From contig CAZVPI010000002.1 of assembly GCA_964628035.1 (NCBI GenBank), positions 62,001 to 126,000 on the forward strand: DNA of 64,000 bases. The letters are read 5' to 3'. The first letter of the stretch is position 1. Every line of letters begins with the position of its first letter. This stretch comes from UBA2199 sp964628035 (GTDB lineage: Bacteria > Acidobacteriota > Aminicenantia > UBA2199). Positions 25,359-34,928 of this stretch are shown here, piece after piece. The translations under genes and the position numbers were made by a program. A model generated the notes under the pieces. That model was not told the origin of the DNA, ran no database searches, and saw only the letters and a program-made list of their open reading frames with translations.

Positions 25359-26134
25359 AGAAAGAGCAACGGCTGGCCTATTTCGGGCACCACAAGTGCG
25401 GCACGACCTGGATCCACGGCATCCTGTCGGACGTATGCGGGAAATTGGCCCTCAAAATCGCCTACGTGCATTCCCCCTGGCAATTCGCGGGAAAGCTGGA
25501 GGAGTTCGTACGGCAGAACGAGCTGGATTTCCTGACCTATACGAACGCCGACATTGACCACGCTTGCGCCCTGCATCCCCTGCGCGGCTTCCATGTGATC
25601 CGCGACCCGCGGGACGTGATCGTGTCCTCGTATTTTTCCCACCTGCATTCCCATCCGGTCGATGACTGGGCCGCGCTTTCCCGGCACCGGGAGGCCCTGC
25701 AGCGCCTGACGAAGCCGGAGGGATTGCTGCTGGACATGGAATTCATGGAGCCGCAGCTGCGGCTCATGGAACGGTGGAATTACCGGCTGCCCGGCGTGCT
25801 GGAAGTGAAAATGGAGGAGCTGATCGGCGGCGGCCCGGGGCCATTCGCCAGGGTCTTCAGCCATTTGGGGCTGCTGGCCGGGCCGGACGCGAGCGCGCCG
25901 CCGAAGGACGGGACCATCACCCGGGAGGAACTGGAGGCGATCCTGGAGGGGAAAAGGTTTTCGGCGCTGGCGGCGGGGAGAAAACCGGGGCAAGAGGACG
26001 TGCACAGCCATTTCCGCAAGGGGATCGTCGGCGACTGGCTCAATCATTTCGACGGGACGGTCAAGGACCGCTTCAAGAAAAAGTTCAACCCCATGCTGGT
26101 GCAACTGGGCTATGAAAAGGACGAGAATTGGTAA
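25355..26134 (+). CDS. Sulfotransferase (cytosolic Sulfotransfer_1 type)
   Basis: 259 aa. This copy resembles the classical sulfotransferase 1 group most closely. AYFGHHKCGTTWIHGIL at 8-24 is the PAPS loop. HVIRDPRDVIVSSYFSH near 83 is the 3'-phosphate element. FRKGIVGDWLNHF near 218 is the conserved C-terminal KGxxGDW motif that also contacts PAPS. The stop overlaps the following (interrupted) methyltransferase start by 23 nt. Confidence 0.87.
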   Translation: MKKEQRLAYFGHHKCGTTWIHGILSDVCGKLALKIAYVHSPWQFAGKLEEFVRQNELDFLTYTNADIDHACALHPLRGFHVIRDPRDVIVSSYFSHLHSHPVDDWAALSRHREALQRLTKPEGLLLDMEFMEPQLRLMERWNYRLPGVLEVKMEELIGGGPGPFARVFSHLGLLAGPDASAPPKDGTITREELEAILEGKRFSALAAGRKPGQEDVHSHFRKGIVGDWLNHFDGTVKDRFKKKFNPMLVQLGYEKDENW

Positions 26135-26816
26135 CTGGCTGTCCACGCAGGTCCGGCGCCTGCGCAGCGGGCGGCCCGCCCCCGCGGAAGAGGAAATACG
26201 TCCTGAAGAAAGGGAAATCGAGGAGGTGCTGAAGGCCATCGACGCCTTTCCCGCGGAGTGGCATCGGGCCGGCACGATGTACCCGGCGTTGCTCAGACGG
26301 ATCGTCCGCCACTGCCGCGGCCTGGACGTGGCCCATTCCCTGGAGACCGGCAGCGGCGTCTCCACTCTCGTTTTCTCGCATCTGAGCCGGGACCACAAGG
26401 TGTTCGCCGTCGATCACGGCAACGGCAGCATCCAGAACGTGAAGGCCTCCCCGCTGCTGCGCCCGGGAACCGTCGAATTCATCGAAGGCCCCACGCAGGT
26501 CACGCTGCCCCGCTATGAATTCCCCTGCGCGCTGTAGCTGGCCCTGATCGACGGCCCGCACGGCTATCCCTTCCCGGACCTGGAATATTATTTCATCTAC
26601 CCTCATCTGCAGGAGAACGCCCTGCTGATCGTGGACGACATCCACATCCCCACCATCGGGCACCTGTTCGAATTCCTCAAGGCCGACGACATGTTCGCGC
26701 TGCTGGAGGTCTTCGGCCATACGGCTTTTTTCCGCCGCACGGCCGCTCCGACGTTTCCGCCCACGAAGGACAACTGGTGGCTGCAGAATTACAACAAGCC
26801 GGCGATGAACCTATAG
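26112..26816 (+). pseudogene. SAM-dependent methyltransferase interrupted by an in-frame amber codon
   Basis: Codons 1-141 read a class I methyltransferase start (SLETGSGVSTLVFSHLS with the SAM-binding glycine loop, then KVFAVDHGNGS) up to a TAG at 26535-26537. The same frame continues without a shift to a TAG at 26814-26816, reading LALIDGPHGYPFPDLEYYF, LLIVDDIHIPTIGHLFEFL and KDNWWLQNY, the expected second half of a Methyltransf_24-type enzyme. Full length would be 234 codons. The amber falls just before the conserved LALIDG strand, so the first fragment alone should not fold as an active enzyme. Recent nonsense mutation, suppression, or a base-call error are all possible. Confidence 0.72.
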
Positions 26817-26857
26817 CCCATGAGGCGCGGCGGCGGTCGGATGAGGCAGGCGCGATC

Positions 26858-28036
26858 ATGAGCGGCCGAAATAGCCTGCTGCTGGTCCAGGTGGAGGCCG
26901 ACCTGTACGGCTCCAGCCGCTCCCTGCTGCGCCTGGTCTCGGGGCTGGACCCGCGGGCCTTCCGCGTCGTCGTCGCCGTGGGCGGCGACGGCCCGCTGGC
27001 GCACCGCCTGCAGGCGGCCGGGGCGCGGGTGATCGTCCTGCCGCGAGTCGGCGCGCTGCGGCGCGGCGAGTTGCGCTCCTGGCGGGCGCTGCGCCTCCCC
27101 TGGGATGTCGCCGTCGCCGCCCGGGCCCTGGGGCGCATCATCCGTAGCGAGGGCATCGACCTGGTGCACAGCAACAATTCGGTCATCGTCGCCGCCGCCC
27201 TGGCCGCCAGGGCCGCCGGCGTGCCCCATGTGTTCCATGTGCGCGAGATCTACAGCGAGTTTCCCCGCTTCTGGAAATGGTACCGCCGCTTCCTCGCCTG
27301 GGGGGCGCAGGAGATCATCTGCAACTCCGCGGCCGTGGCCGCCCAGTTCGCCGGGCTGCGGCCCGTCCACGTCATCGCCAACGGCCTGGACGTCGAGCGG
27401 GAGTTCCAGCCGACGGCCGGAGCGGGCGAGGCCGGCGCCAGCGGGAGCGACAACGGCCTGTGCGTCGGCTGCGTCGGCCGCATCAAATGGGGGCGCAAGG
27501 GGCAGGAAGTCCTGCTGCGCGCCCTGGCCCGGCTGCGTCAGCGGGGGCTGCCCCTGCGGGCGCTCATCGTGGGCAGCCCTTTTCCCGGCAACGAGTCCCA
27601 CCTGGCCAGGCTGAAGGAGCTGGCCGCGACGCTGGGCCTGGCCGGGCAGGTCGATTTTCTCGACGAGCGGGACGACATCTGGCCGCTGTACGCGCAGATG
27701 GACGTTTTTGTCCTGCCCTCGGTCCTGCCCGAGGGGCTGGGCAATGTCGTCATCGAGGCCATGGCCATGGGCCTGCCCGTGGTCGCCAGCCGCTGCGGCG
27801 GCGTGGTCGACCTGATCGAGGACGGTAAAAGCGGGTTGCTGTTCACTCCCGGCAGCGACGCGGAGCTGGCCGAGCGGCTGGCCGAACTGGCCCGGCGGCC
27901 GCAGCAACGCCGGGAGATCGGCGAGGCGGGGCGGCGCCGGCAGCGGCGGGAATTTTCGCTGCAGCGCCACGTCGAGCGCGTCGAGGCGGTCTACCGCCGG
28001 GCCCTGGGCGCCCGGGGCGCAGGAGGGCAGGGATGA
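26858..28036 (+). CDS. Glycosyltransferase family 4
   Basis: 392 aa from the ATG at 26858; the longer frame overlaps the methyltransferase remnant and lacks homology. The N-terminal half has VEADLYGSSRSLLRLVSGL, the acceptor-side glycine/serine loop, and VHSNNSVIVAAAL. The C-terminal half has VGRIKWGRKGQEVLLRAL, FLDERDDIWPLYAQMDVFVLPS and EGLGNVVIEAMAMGLPVVAS, the E-x7-E donor site typical of retaining GT4 enzymes. It overlaps the next transferase by 4 nt. Confidence 0.9.
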   Translation: MSGRNSLLLVQVEADLYGSSRSLLRLVSGLDPRAFRVVVAVGGDGPLAHRLQAAGARVIVLPRVGALRRGELRSWRALRLPWDVAVAARALGRIIRSEGIDLVHSNNSVIVAAALAARAAGVPHVFHVREIYSEFPRFWKWYRRFLAWGAQEIICNSAAVAAQFAGLRPVHVIANGLDVEREFQPTAGAGEAGASGSDNGLCVGCVGRIKWGRKGQEVLLRALARLRQRGLPLRALIVGSPFPGNESHLARLKELAATLGLAGQVDFLDERDDIWPLYAQMDVFVLPSVLPEGLGNVVIEAMAMGLPVVASRCGGVVDLIEDGKSGLLFTPGSDAELAERLAELARRPQQRREIGEAGRRRQRREFSLQRHVERVEAVYRRALGARGAGGQG

Positions 28037-28887
28037 GCCCCGCGCGCCCCGCTGTCTCCGTGATCACTCCCAGCCGCGACCAGCTCGGGCGGCTCGAACT
28101 GTGCCGCGCCTCGGTCGCCGACCAGCAGGGCGCCGACCTCGAACACATCGTGATCGACGGCGCTTCGAGCGACGGCTCGGCCGAGTGGCTGCGCCAGCAG
28201 CCGGGGATCCGTTTCCTGAGCGAGGCCGACAACGGCATGTACGAAGCGCTCAACAAGGGGCTGCGCCTGGCGCGCGGGGAGGTCCTGGGACAGCTGAACT
28301 GCGACGAGCAATACCTGCCGGGGGCGCTGGCCTTCGCGGCCGAGTTTTTTCGCAGCCACCCCGGGGTGGAAATGCTCTTCGGCGATTTTCTGGCCCTGGC
28401 CCCCGACGGCTCGCTCAAGGCCTTCCGCAAGGCCATCCCCCTGCGCTGGCCTTACGTGGCCGCCTCCTACCTGTACGCCGGGACCTGCGCCCTGTTCTAC
28501 CGCCGCCGCCTTCTCGAGCAGGGCCTCGAGTTCGACGCCTCCTGGCGCTGCGTGTCCGACGCCGACCTCGTGGTGCGCGCCCTGCGCCGCGGCTTCCGCG
28601 CCCGCCACGTCGGCCGCTACCTGGCCGTTTTCACCGATACCGGCGTCAACCTCAGCGGCAGCGCCGGGGCCCTGGACGAGAGGCGCCGCTGGCAGGCCGC
28701 CTTCCCCCGGGCGCTGCGCCTGCTGTTCCCCGCCCTCAACCTGGCGCGCCTGGCGGAGAAGCTGGCCCGCGGCTGCTATCTCCAGCGCCTGCCGCTGACG
28801 TACGAGGTCTACACTCCCGACAGCCGCGGGCGACGGCAACGGTTCACCGCTTCCTCGGCCGGGTTCCGCTGGCGGGTCGGCCGCTAG
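28033..28887 (+). CDS. Glycosyltransferase family 2 (WcaA-like)
   Basis: 284 aa and the last gene of the glycan cluster. VSVITPSRDQLGRLELCRASV starts at residue 8. HIVIDGASSDGSAEWL near 36 and NGMYEALNKGLRLARGEVLGQLNCDE near 63 are hallmarks of family 2 enzymes that begin or extend exopolysaccharide units. The usual DXD is represented by NCDE. SDADLVVRAL near 176 is the catalytic region. No terminator hairpin with a T-tract follows. Confidence 0.87.
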   Translation: MSPARPAVSVITPSRDQLGRLELCRASVADQQGADLEHIVIDGASSDGSAEWLRQQPGIRFLSEADNGMYEALNKGLRLARGEVLGQLNCDEQYLPGALAFAAEFFRSHPGVEMLFGDFLALAPDGSLKAFRKAIPLRWPYVAASYLYAGTCALFYRRRLLEQGLEFDASWRCVSDADLVVRALRRGFRARHVGRYLAVFTDTGVNLSGSAGALDERRRWQAAFPRALRLLFPALNLARLAEKLARGCYLQRLPLTYEVYTPDSRGRRQRFTASSAGFRWRVGR

Positions 28888-28958
28888 GCCGGGGTCCCTC
28901 CTTCTGCGGCGCGGTCCGGGCGGCAGCCCTGTTCCGGGCGCGAGCCCGGGCGATCGTG

Positions 28959-28964
28959 TATAAT
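28959..28964 (+). promoter_or_regulatory. Consensus -10 box (TATAAT) before the HAD phosphatase gene
   Basis: A perfect TATAAT ends 5 bases before the ATG at 28970, and the intervening bases are GGAGG. No clear -35 lies 16-18 bp upstream. The expected transcription start is at or just inside the start codon. Confidence 0.4.
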
Positions 28965-28969
28965 GGAGG

Positions 28970-29638
28970 ATGGCAAACAGGAAATATCCCCCGCCCTCGG
29001 CCCTGGTCTTCGACATGGACGGGCTGATGATCGACTCCGAGCGCCTCTACTTCGCGGCCGAGCGCGAGATGGCCGCCGCCTTCGGCCAGGAGCTGCGCGA
29101 CGAGCAGCTCTGGCCGCTGATGGGGCGCAAGCCGATCGAGTCGCTGCGCCTGCTGCGGGAAATCCTCGGCGTCGAGACTTCGCCCGAGGAGCTCTTTACC
29201 TGGCGCAACCGCCTCATGCTCGAAAAAATGCGCCAGGACCTGGGCGCCATGCCCGGATTGTTCGAGATCCTCGACGCCTTCCGCGGCCGGCTGAAGCTGG
29301 CCGTGGCCACCGGCGCCCAGCGCGAGTTCCTCGACATCGCCCTCGACACGCTGCACATCCGCGAGTATTTCGACGTGCTGCAGACGGCGGACGGACTGGA
29401 GCGCGGCAAGCCCGATCCCGAGATCTACCTCCAGGCCTGCCGCCGCCTGGGGCTGCCGGCGGGGGAGTGCCTGGTGCTCGAGGACGCGCGCAACGGCGTG
29501 CTGGCCGGCAAGGCCGCTGGCTGCCCGGTCATCGCCGTGCCCAACGACTACACCCGCGGCCAGGACTTCTCCGTTGCCGATTGGATCGAGACCGACCTGT
29601 TCGCCGCGGCGGGACGTATCGAGGAGCTTCTGAGCTAG
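28970..29638 (+). CDS. HAD-superfamily phosphatase (beta-phosphoglucomutase-like)
   Basis: 222 aa. HAD motif I is VFDMDGLMIDSE (nucleophile Asp15, acid/base Asp17), motif II is VATGAQ near 110, motif III is GLERGKPDPEIY with Lys near 148, and motif IV is LEDARNGVLAGKAAG near 175. This is the layout of subclass I HAD enzymes such as beta-phosphoglucomutase and small sugar-phosphate or nucleotide phosphatases. Cytoplasmic. The substrate cannot be fixed. It follows the glycan cluster but has its own -10 element, so it may be a separate gene. Confidence 0.83.
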   Translation: MANRKYPPPSALVFDMDGLMIDSERLYFAAEREMAAAFGQELRDEQLWPLMGRKPIESLRLLREILGVETSPEELFTWRNRLMLEKMRQDLGAMPGLFEILDAFRGRLKLAVATGAQREFLDIALDTLHIREYFDVLQTADGLERGKPDPEIYLQACRRLGLPAGECLVLEDARNGVLAGKAAGCPVIAVPNDYTRGQDFSVADWIETDLFAAAGRIEELLS

Positions 29639-29680
29639 ATCCCTGCCCCACGTTTTTCCGTTGAAGGCCGTTTCCGCCTG

Positions 29681-29749
29681 AATCGTTCTTCAGGATGGAA
29701 ATATCGCCGATCTCCTCGCCCACTCCTGGGCGTGCGGCTCATGATCTTC
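29681..29749 (-). pseudogene. Decayed duplicate of the acs 3' end
   Basis: On the minus strand this ~70-nt segment matches the last codons of acs (minus strand, 30437 to about 30512). It still spells GEEIGDISILKND against GEEIGDISTLEND, but has lost one base in a G run and about seven bases further upstream, and the stop codon position has changed. It lies on the far side of the small nucleotidyltransferase gene pair, so the pair is bracketed by two copies of the acs terminus. Confidence 0.65.
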
Positions 29750-29784
29750 ACTGGCTTGTGCTGCATCATGGCTTCGCCGGATCC

Positions 29785-29813
29785 TTGCCGCCGGATGCGG
29801 GAAGTGGTATAGT
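29785..29813 (+). promoter_or_regulatory. Promoter for the nucleotidyltransferase gene pair
   Basis: TTGCCG (29785-29790), 17-bp spacer, TATAGT (29808-29813). The -10 ends six bases before the ATG at 29820, so the message is predicted to be leaderless. Confidence 0.55.
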
Positions 29814-29819
29814 AAAAAC

Positions 29820-30011
29820 ATGGAAAGGACGGTTACGGCGAAATACCGGATGACGGATCCGCGCAACGACGACTTCGTTCCCGGAACGCCCGAGGAGCGC
29901 ATTGCGCTCGTTTGGCTCCTGACGCGCGAAATAGCCTCCTTGAACAAAAAATACGATGTTGAACGAAGATTACCTAGACATGTTACGCGCCTTGTCCGCC
30001 GAGAAGGTTGA
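29820..30011 (+). CDS. Small protein encoded with a nucleotidyltransferase
   Basis: 63 aa, complete, ending in the basic run RRLPRHVTRLVRREG. PEERIALVWLLTREIASLNKKY in the centre is probably one amphipathic helix. Short proteins with this LPRHVxRxxRR ending are, from memory, often encoded directly before DUF6036/AbiEii-type nucleotidyltransferases, as here. The role may be as a partner or antitoxin-like subunit; this is inference. The 3' end overlaps the next gene by 56 nt in another frame. Confidence 0.55.
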   Translation: MERTVTAKYRMTDPRNDDFVPGTPEERIALVWLLTREIASLNKKYDVERRLPRHVTRLVRREG

Positions 30012-30414
30012 ATACCTCCTCGTCGGCGCCTACGCCATGGCCGTGCATGGATACCCGCGTTCTACCCTGGATATTGATCTTTGGGTGCAGCAGTCGCCCG
30101 AAAACGCGGAAGCCGTCCTGCGCGCCCTGAAGCGGTTCGGCGCGCCCCTGCACCATCTGAGCGCGGAAGATTTGCAGCGGGACGGGACCATTTTTCAGAT
30201 CGGCGTCGCCCCCAGGCGCATCGACATCATCACCGAAGCATCCGGGCTTGAATTCGCTCAAGCGTACGAATGCTCCCTGCCGATCACGATCGAAGGCGTC
30301 GAAGTCCGCATCCCCTCCATCGACGACCTCATCCGCAACAAGCGGGCGACGGGAAGGACCAGGGACCTGGCCGACGCCGAAGCCCTGGAAGCCTTGAAAT
30401 CCCCGGGCAACTGA
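29956..30414 (+). CDS. Nucleotidyltransferase, DUF6036/AbiEii-like
   Basis: 152 aa. YLLVGAYAMAVHGYPRSTLDIDLWV at about 20-44 is the nucleotidyltransferase core: the glycine-rich helix and the paired metal aspartates (D..D in TLDIDLWV). RRIDIITEASGLEF near 87 contributes the third acidic strand. IPSIDDLIRNKRATGRTRDLADAEAL near 122 is the C-terminal lysine/arginine motif common to AbiEii-like proteins. Such proteins act as toxins or modifiers in small two-gene defence or toxin-antitoxin modules; activity here is not shown. It ends 22 bp from the acs stop on the opposite strand. Confidence 0.68.
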   Translation: MLNEDYLDMLRALSAEKVEYLLVGAYAMAVHGYPRSTLDIDLWVQQSPENAEAVLRALKRFGAPLHHLSAEDLQRDGTIFQIGVAPRRIDIITEASGLEFAQAYECSLPITIEGVEVRIPSIDDLIRNKRATGRTRDLADAEALEALKSPGN

Positions 30415-30436
30415 AGCGCACTTCTGCCGTGATGGT

Positions 30437-32140
<1,704 letters not shown>

Positions 32141-32187
32141 GCCGGTCCCTCCAGGGCGTGTGATGTTTCGCGGATGGACAAAGCCCA

Positions 32188-32216
32188 TATATAAGGGATG
32201 CGTCTCCGAATGTCAA
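32188..32216 (-). promoter_or_regulatory. Strong sigma-70 promoter for acsA
   Basis: On the minus strand a perfect TTGACA (32216-32211), a 17-bp spacer and TATATA (32193-32188). Transcription should start near 32181, leaving a leader of about 40 nt with the GGAGGG ribosome-binding site. Confidence 0.75.
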
Positions 32217-32328
32217 GAAGAGCGGCGCTGCGCCGTGGGGCGGCGCCAGCCGGCTTCCGTTTTGACCGCCGCGGGTGTATCCTATCAGGCGCGGGCCGGG
32301 CCCGGTCTCCGGCCCCAGGAGACGAAGC

Positions 32329-33249
32329 ATGAAGCGAATCGCGGCCTGGCTGCCGAGGATGGCGCGCCGCGCCCTTTCCCGGCGCTTGGGGCGCGTGCGG
32401 AGCACGCCGGCCGGCCCGCTCCCGGCCCCGGCCGCCGCCAGCCCGGCCGCGCCGCCTGCGCCCCAGGCCGGGGACGAACAATGCGTGCTGGAGAAGGAGC
32501 TCCTGGACCGCGGGGCCTACGAGGAGAAATGGCGCGAGCTTTTCGGGCAGCGCCAGGAAAACTACTTCGCCATGCACCGGCGCCGCTATTACGAGCTGTT
32601 CAACGCCCTGGCCCACAGCTGCCCGCGCGGGGGCCGGGACGCGCTCGTGCTGGAGATCGGCGTTTCCGAATTCCTGCCCCTGTACCGGCACTTTTTCCCG
32701 AGCCTGCGCCTGGTGACGATCGACCGGCCGCTGGCCAGCCACGGCTTCGATCCCGCCTACTGCCTGGAGCGGGGCGGGGCCGAGCGCCACTACCAGGTCG
32801 ACCTCAACGTCGTTGCCCTGGCCCCGGATTTCGGCGCCCCCCCCCTGGGCCGTTTCGACTATGTCGTGTGCACCGAGGTGCTGGAGCACCTGGTCGTCAA
32901 CCCCGTCGAGTTCCTGGGCAGCCTCTTGTCGCTGCTGCAGCCCGAGGGGCTGCTGTACCTGACCACGCCCAACTTCTTCCGCAGCGAGAATCTGGACAAG
33001 ATCGCCCGCAGGATCAATCCGCAGATGGTGTATCCGCGCCGGGGGCAGAACGCCGACGCCCACCATCACTTCCGCGAGTACGACATGGGCGAGCTGCGCG
33101 CGTTCGTGGCCGAGGCGGGGGGCCGCGTGGTGGTTTCCTTGTATTCCGACTGCTGGGAAAACGGGCCGCCGGCAGGCGCCGTTCCCCGCGAGCAGCGTGC
33201 CAACCTGGTTTTGCTCGCCGGCCGGGCCTCGGCGCCCCCCTGCGGCTGA
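32329..33249 (+). CDS. SAM-dependent methyltransferase (class I)
   Basis: 306 aa from the ATG at 32329 preceded by AGGAG; an alternative upstream start would add an Arg/Pro-rich stretch. After a low-complexity Ala/Pro segment (about 25-50) the domain has VLEIGVSEFLPLYRHFFP (SAM loop, near 108), VTIDRP (acidic strand end), FDYVVCTEVLEHLVVNP near 185 and LLYLTTPNFFRSENLDK. These are motifs of Methyltransf_11/23 enzymes. HHHFREYDMGEL near 256 is typical of the group that acts on sugar or lipid intermediates. A weak TTGACC at 32262 may belong to its promoter. Substrate unknown. Confidence 0.75.
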   Translation: MKRIAAWLPRMARRALSRRLGRVRSTPAGPLPAPAAASPAAPPAPQAGDEQCVLEKELLDRGAYEEKWRELFGQRQENYFAMHRRRYYELFNALAHSCPRGGRDALVLEIGVSEFLPLYRHFFPSLRLVTIDRPLASHGFDPAYCLERGGAERHYQVDLNVVALAPDFGAPPLGRFDYVVCTEVLEHLVVNPVEFLGSLLSLLQPEGLLYLTTPNFFRSENLDKIARRINPQMVYPRRGQNADAHHHFREYDMGELRAFVAEAGGRVVVSLYSDCWENGPPAGAVPREQRANLVLLAGRASAPPCG

Positions 33250-33288
33250 CCCGGCGCCGTGTCCGGCTCAGCCCCCTCCCACCGCAAC

Positions 33289-34137
33289 ATGGAGCGCTTC
33301 TTCATCCGCCTGAAGGCGGGCGAGCGCATGACCCTGGAGGAAGCCCTGCAGAAGCACCTCCGGGCGACGCCCGAGCAGGCGCGGCAGCTCCTGCGCCAGG
33401 GGAGCGTCTGGGACGACGGGCGCAAGGAGCGCCTTCGCGACGGCAGCCTGATCGTCGGCGGACAGCTCCTGCGCGTCGACCGGCCGCGCTTCGCGATCCG
33501 CGAATATGTCCTGGATCCCGGCGACGTCCGGTACGAGGACGAGTGCCTGCTGGCCGTGTACAAGCGGGGAGGGCTGGCGACGCAGCCCACCCCCTACAGC
33601 GACATCGACAACCTGCTGCACGGCGTGCGCGGCTATCTGCGCGGCAGCGGCACGGCCTACCGGCCGGCGCCGGTCAACCGCCTCGACCTGCCTACGCAGG
33701 GGCTGGTTTTGTTCGCCAAGAACAAGCGCTGCGAGACCGCTCTGCACCGGCTGTTCGACGGCCGGCGCATCCGCAAGCGCTACCTGGCCGCCACCGCCCC
33801 GTTCGCCGGGGTGGAGCCCTCGACCCGGATCCGCTCGCGGCTGGAATGGCAGGGCAAGGAGAAGGATGCCCTGACCTATGTCCGCTTCTGCCGGGAGCAT
33901 GGCGGCCGCTTTTTCTTCTTGGTCATGCCGCAGAGCGGCCGCACCCACCAGATCCGCCGCCATTTCCAGGAGCGCCTGGCGCCGCTGCTGGGCGACGTGC
34001 GCTACGGCCACGCCGGAACCGGCGGGCCGCTCTGGCTCCTCTGCTTCCAATACGTATTCCGCCATCCCCTGACCCGGGAGAAGCTCTCGCTGCGCTACAT
34101 CCCCCCGGCCTGGCTGCAGGCCATGGGCCGGCAGTAG
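33289..34137 (+). CDS. RluA-family RNA pseudouridine synthase
   Basis: 282 aa from the ATG at 33289; an in-frame GTG at 33259 would add 10 residues. The catalytic loop reads PVNRLDLPTQGLVLFAKN near 126 with the nucleophilic Asp in NRLD, where most RluA proteins have HRLD and TSG. VLFAK is followed by RKRYLAAT and by QSGRTHQIRRHF near 220, the family RTHQIR motif. An N-terminal region (about 15-65) may be a reduced S4-like domain. It isomerises uridines in rRNA or tRNA; the site cannot be assigned. Confidence 0.82.
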   Translation: MERFFIRLKAGERMTLEEALQKHLRATPEQARQLLRQGSVWDDGRKERLRDGSLIVGGQLLRVDRPRFAIREYVLDPGDVRYEDECLLAVYKRGGLATQPTPYSDIDNLLHGVRGYLRGSGTAYRPAPVNRLDLPTQGLVLFAKNKRCETALHRLFDGRRIRKRYLAATAPFAGVEPSTRIRSRLEWQGKEKDALTYVRFCREHGGRFFFLVMPQSGRTHQIRRHFQERLAPLLGDVRYGHAGTGGPLWLLCFQYVFRHPLTREKLSLRYIPPAWLQAMGRQ

Positions 34138-34521
34138 GGTCGCGCTTCCCGCTGTCGTTGGCGGATCCGACTGGGACCTGGCGCCGATGCCGGGAAAGCG
34201 CGAGTCGACGCTCACCCCTCCGGCGCAGGGCCATCACCGCTCGCCCGTCCTGACAGGACCGACTCTCCCCGGCTGAGCCGGGGGCCCAGACAGTGGCCAT
34301 GTCGCCCCCAAGGGACACGGCCGGGCTTGCGGGATGGGGGCCTGCGCCCTCGTTTCGTTCGCTTTCGCTCCGCTTGTTCCGCAGCCGCAGCGCTTCTTTG
34401 CCGGACGGTTCTTGCCGGCGCTTTCCCGGGAATCCCCGTGTGCGCACCGGGAAGGCGGAGTGTTGTGAGCGTTTCTGCCGCTGCAGTTGACAAACAAAAA
34501 AATATATGTTAATATGTGCAT
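34138..34521. other. Intergenic region upstream of the arsR-trxA operon
   Basis: This 384-bp stretch holds no gene I can support; short frames here are low-complexity. A hairpin CCCCGGC-TGA-GCCGGGG lies at 34267-34283 without a T-tract. The last 40 bp are AT-rich and hold the promoter and operator of the arsR gene. No tRNA-like fold was seen. Confidence 0.6.
34487..34515 (+). promoter_or_regulatory. Near-consensus promoter for arsR-trxA
   Basis: TTGACA (34487-34492), 17-bp spacer, TAATAT (34510-34515). The -10 ends six bases before the ATG at 34522, so transcription should start at the initiation codon. Confidence 0.75.
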
Positions 34522-34523
34522 AT
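34512..34523. promoter_or_regulatory. ArsR-type operator candidate
   Basis: ATATG-TG-CATAT is a 5-bp-arm inverted repeat that covers part of the -10 box and the predicted transcription start of the arsR gene. ArsR/SmtB repressors bind AT-rich palindromes in exactly this position, so autorepression is likely. Confidence 0.5.
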
Positions 34524-34914
34524 GAAAAATGAGGTGCGTCTGCTGAAGGCCCTGGCCGACGAAAACCGCCTGCGCCTGCTGCTGCTGCTGCGCGGGCAGG
34601 AGCTTTTCGTGTGCCAGCTCATGGCCGTCACCGGCCTTTCCCAGCCCCTGGTCTCGCGCGGTCTTTCGCTCCTGGAGCGGGAAGGGCTGGTCGAGTCTCG
34701 CCGCCAGGGCAAGCATGTTTTCTACCGGCTGAGCGACCCCCTGCCGGCGCTGGGAAGCGCCGTGCTGGGCGCCATGCCCCAGCCGGGGCGGGACCGCCCT
34801 TTCGCAAGGGACCGCCAGGCGCTGGAGCTTTTCCTGCGCCGCTTCCGCAAAAGGGAAGCGTGCGACATGAGCACGGTGAGGGAATTCATCGCGTTTCGAG
34901 GCCAAAACAAATAA
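34522..34914 (+). CDS. ArsR/SmtB-family transcriptional repressor
   Basis: 130 aa. LKALADENRLRLLLLLRGQELFVCQLM at 8-34 is the ArsR N-terminus, and LSQPLVSRGLSLLEREGLVESRRQGKHVFYRL at 39-70 is the winged helix-turn-helix. Cys31 sits where arsenic sensors have the second cysteine of ELCVCDL, and Cys114 lies in the C-terminal helix. A two-cysteine arrangement across these helices is also used by thiol or persulfide sensors of the SqrR/BigR kind. The gene downstream is a thioredoxin, which favours a redox or metalloid signal; the inducer is not proven. No ribosome-binding site precedes the ATG, consistent with a leaderless message. Confidence 0.82.
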   Translation: MKNEVRLLKALADENRLRLLLLLRGQELFVCQLMAVTGLSQPLVSRGLSLLEREGLVESRRQGKHVFYRLSDPLPALGSAVLGAMPQPGRDRPFARDRQALELFLRRFRKREACDMSTVREFIAFRGQNK

Positions 34915-34928
34915 ACAAGGAGTACATC

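Noticed and set aside
25355..26134. NADI in the sulfotransferase at 25355 as membership in the three-copy GT-A-like family
   Set aside because: The short TYTNADIDHA string is a chance resemblance; the rest of the protein is a standard sulfotransferase.
34267..34283. Hairpin CCCCGGC-TGA-GCCGGGG as terminator of the pseudouridine synthase gene
   Set aside because: It is 130 bp past the stop codon and lacks a T-tract, so I do not call it a terminator.
34293..34512. Two short open frames of 61-65 codons in the gap before arsR
   Set aside because: Arg/Ser-rich, no ribosome-binding site and no recognisable domain; they overlap each other in different frames.
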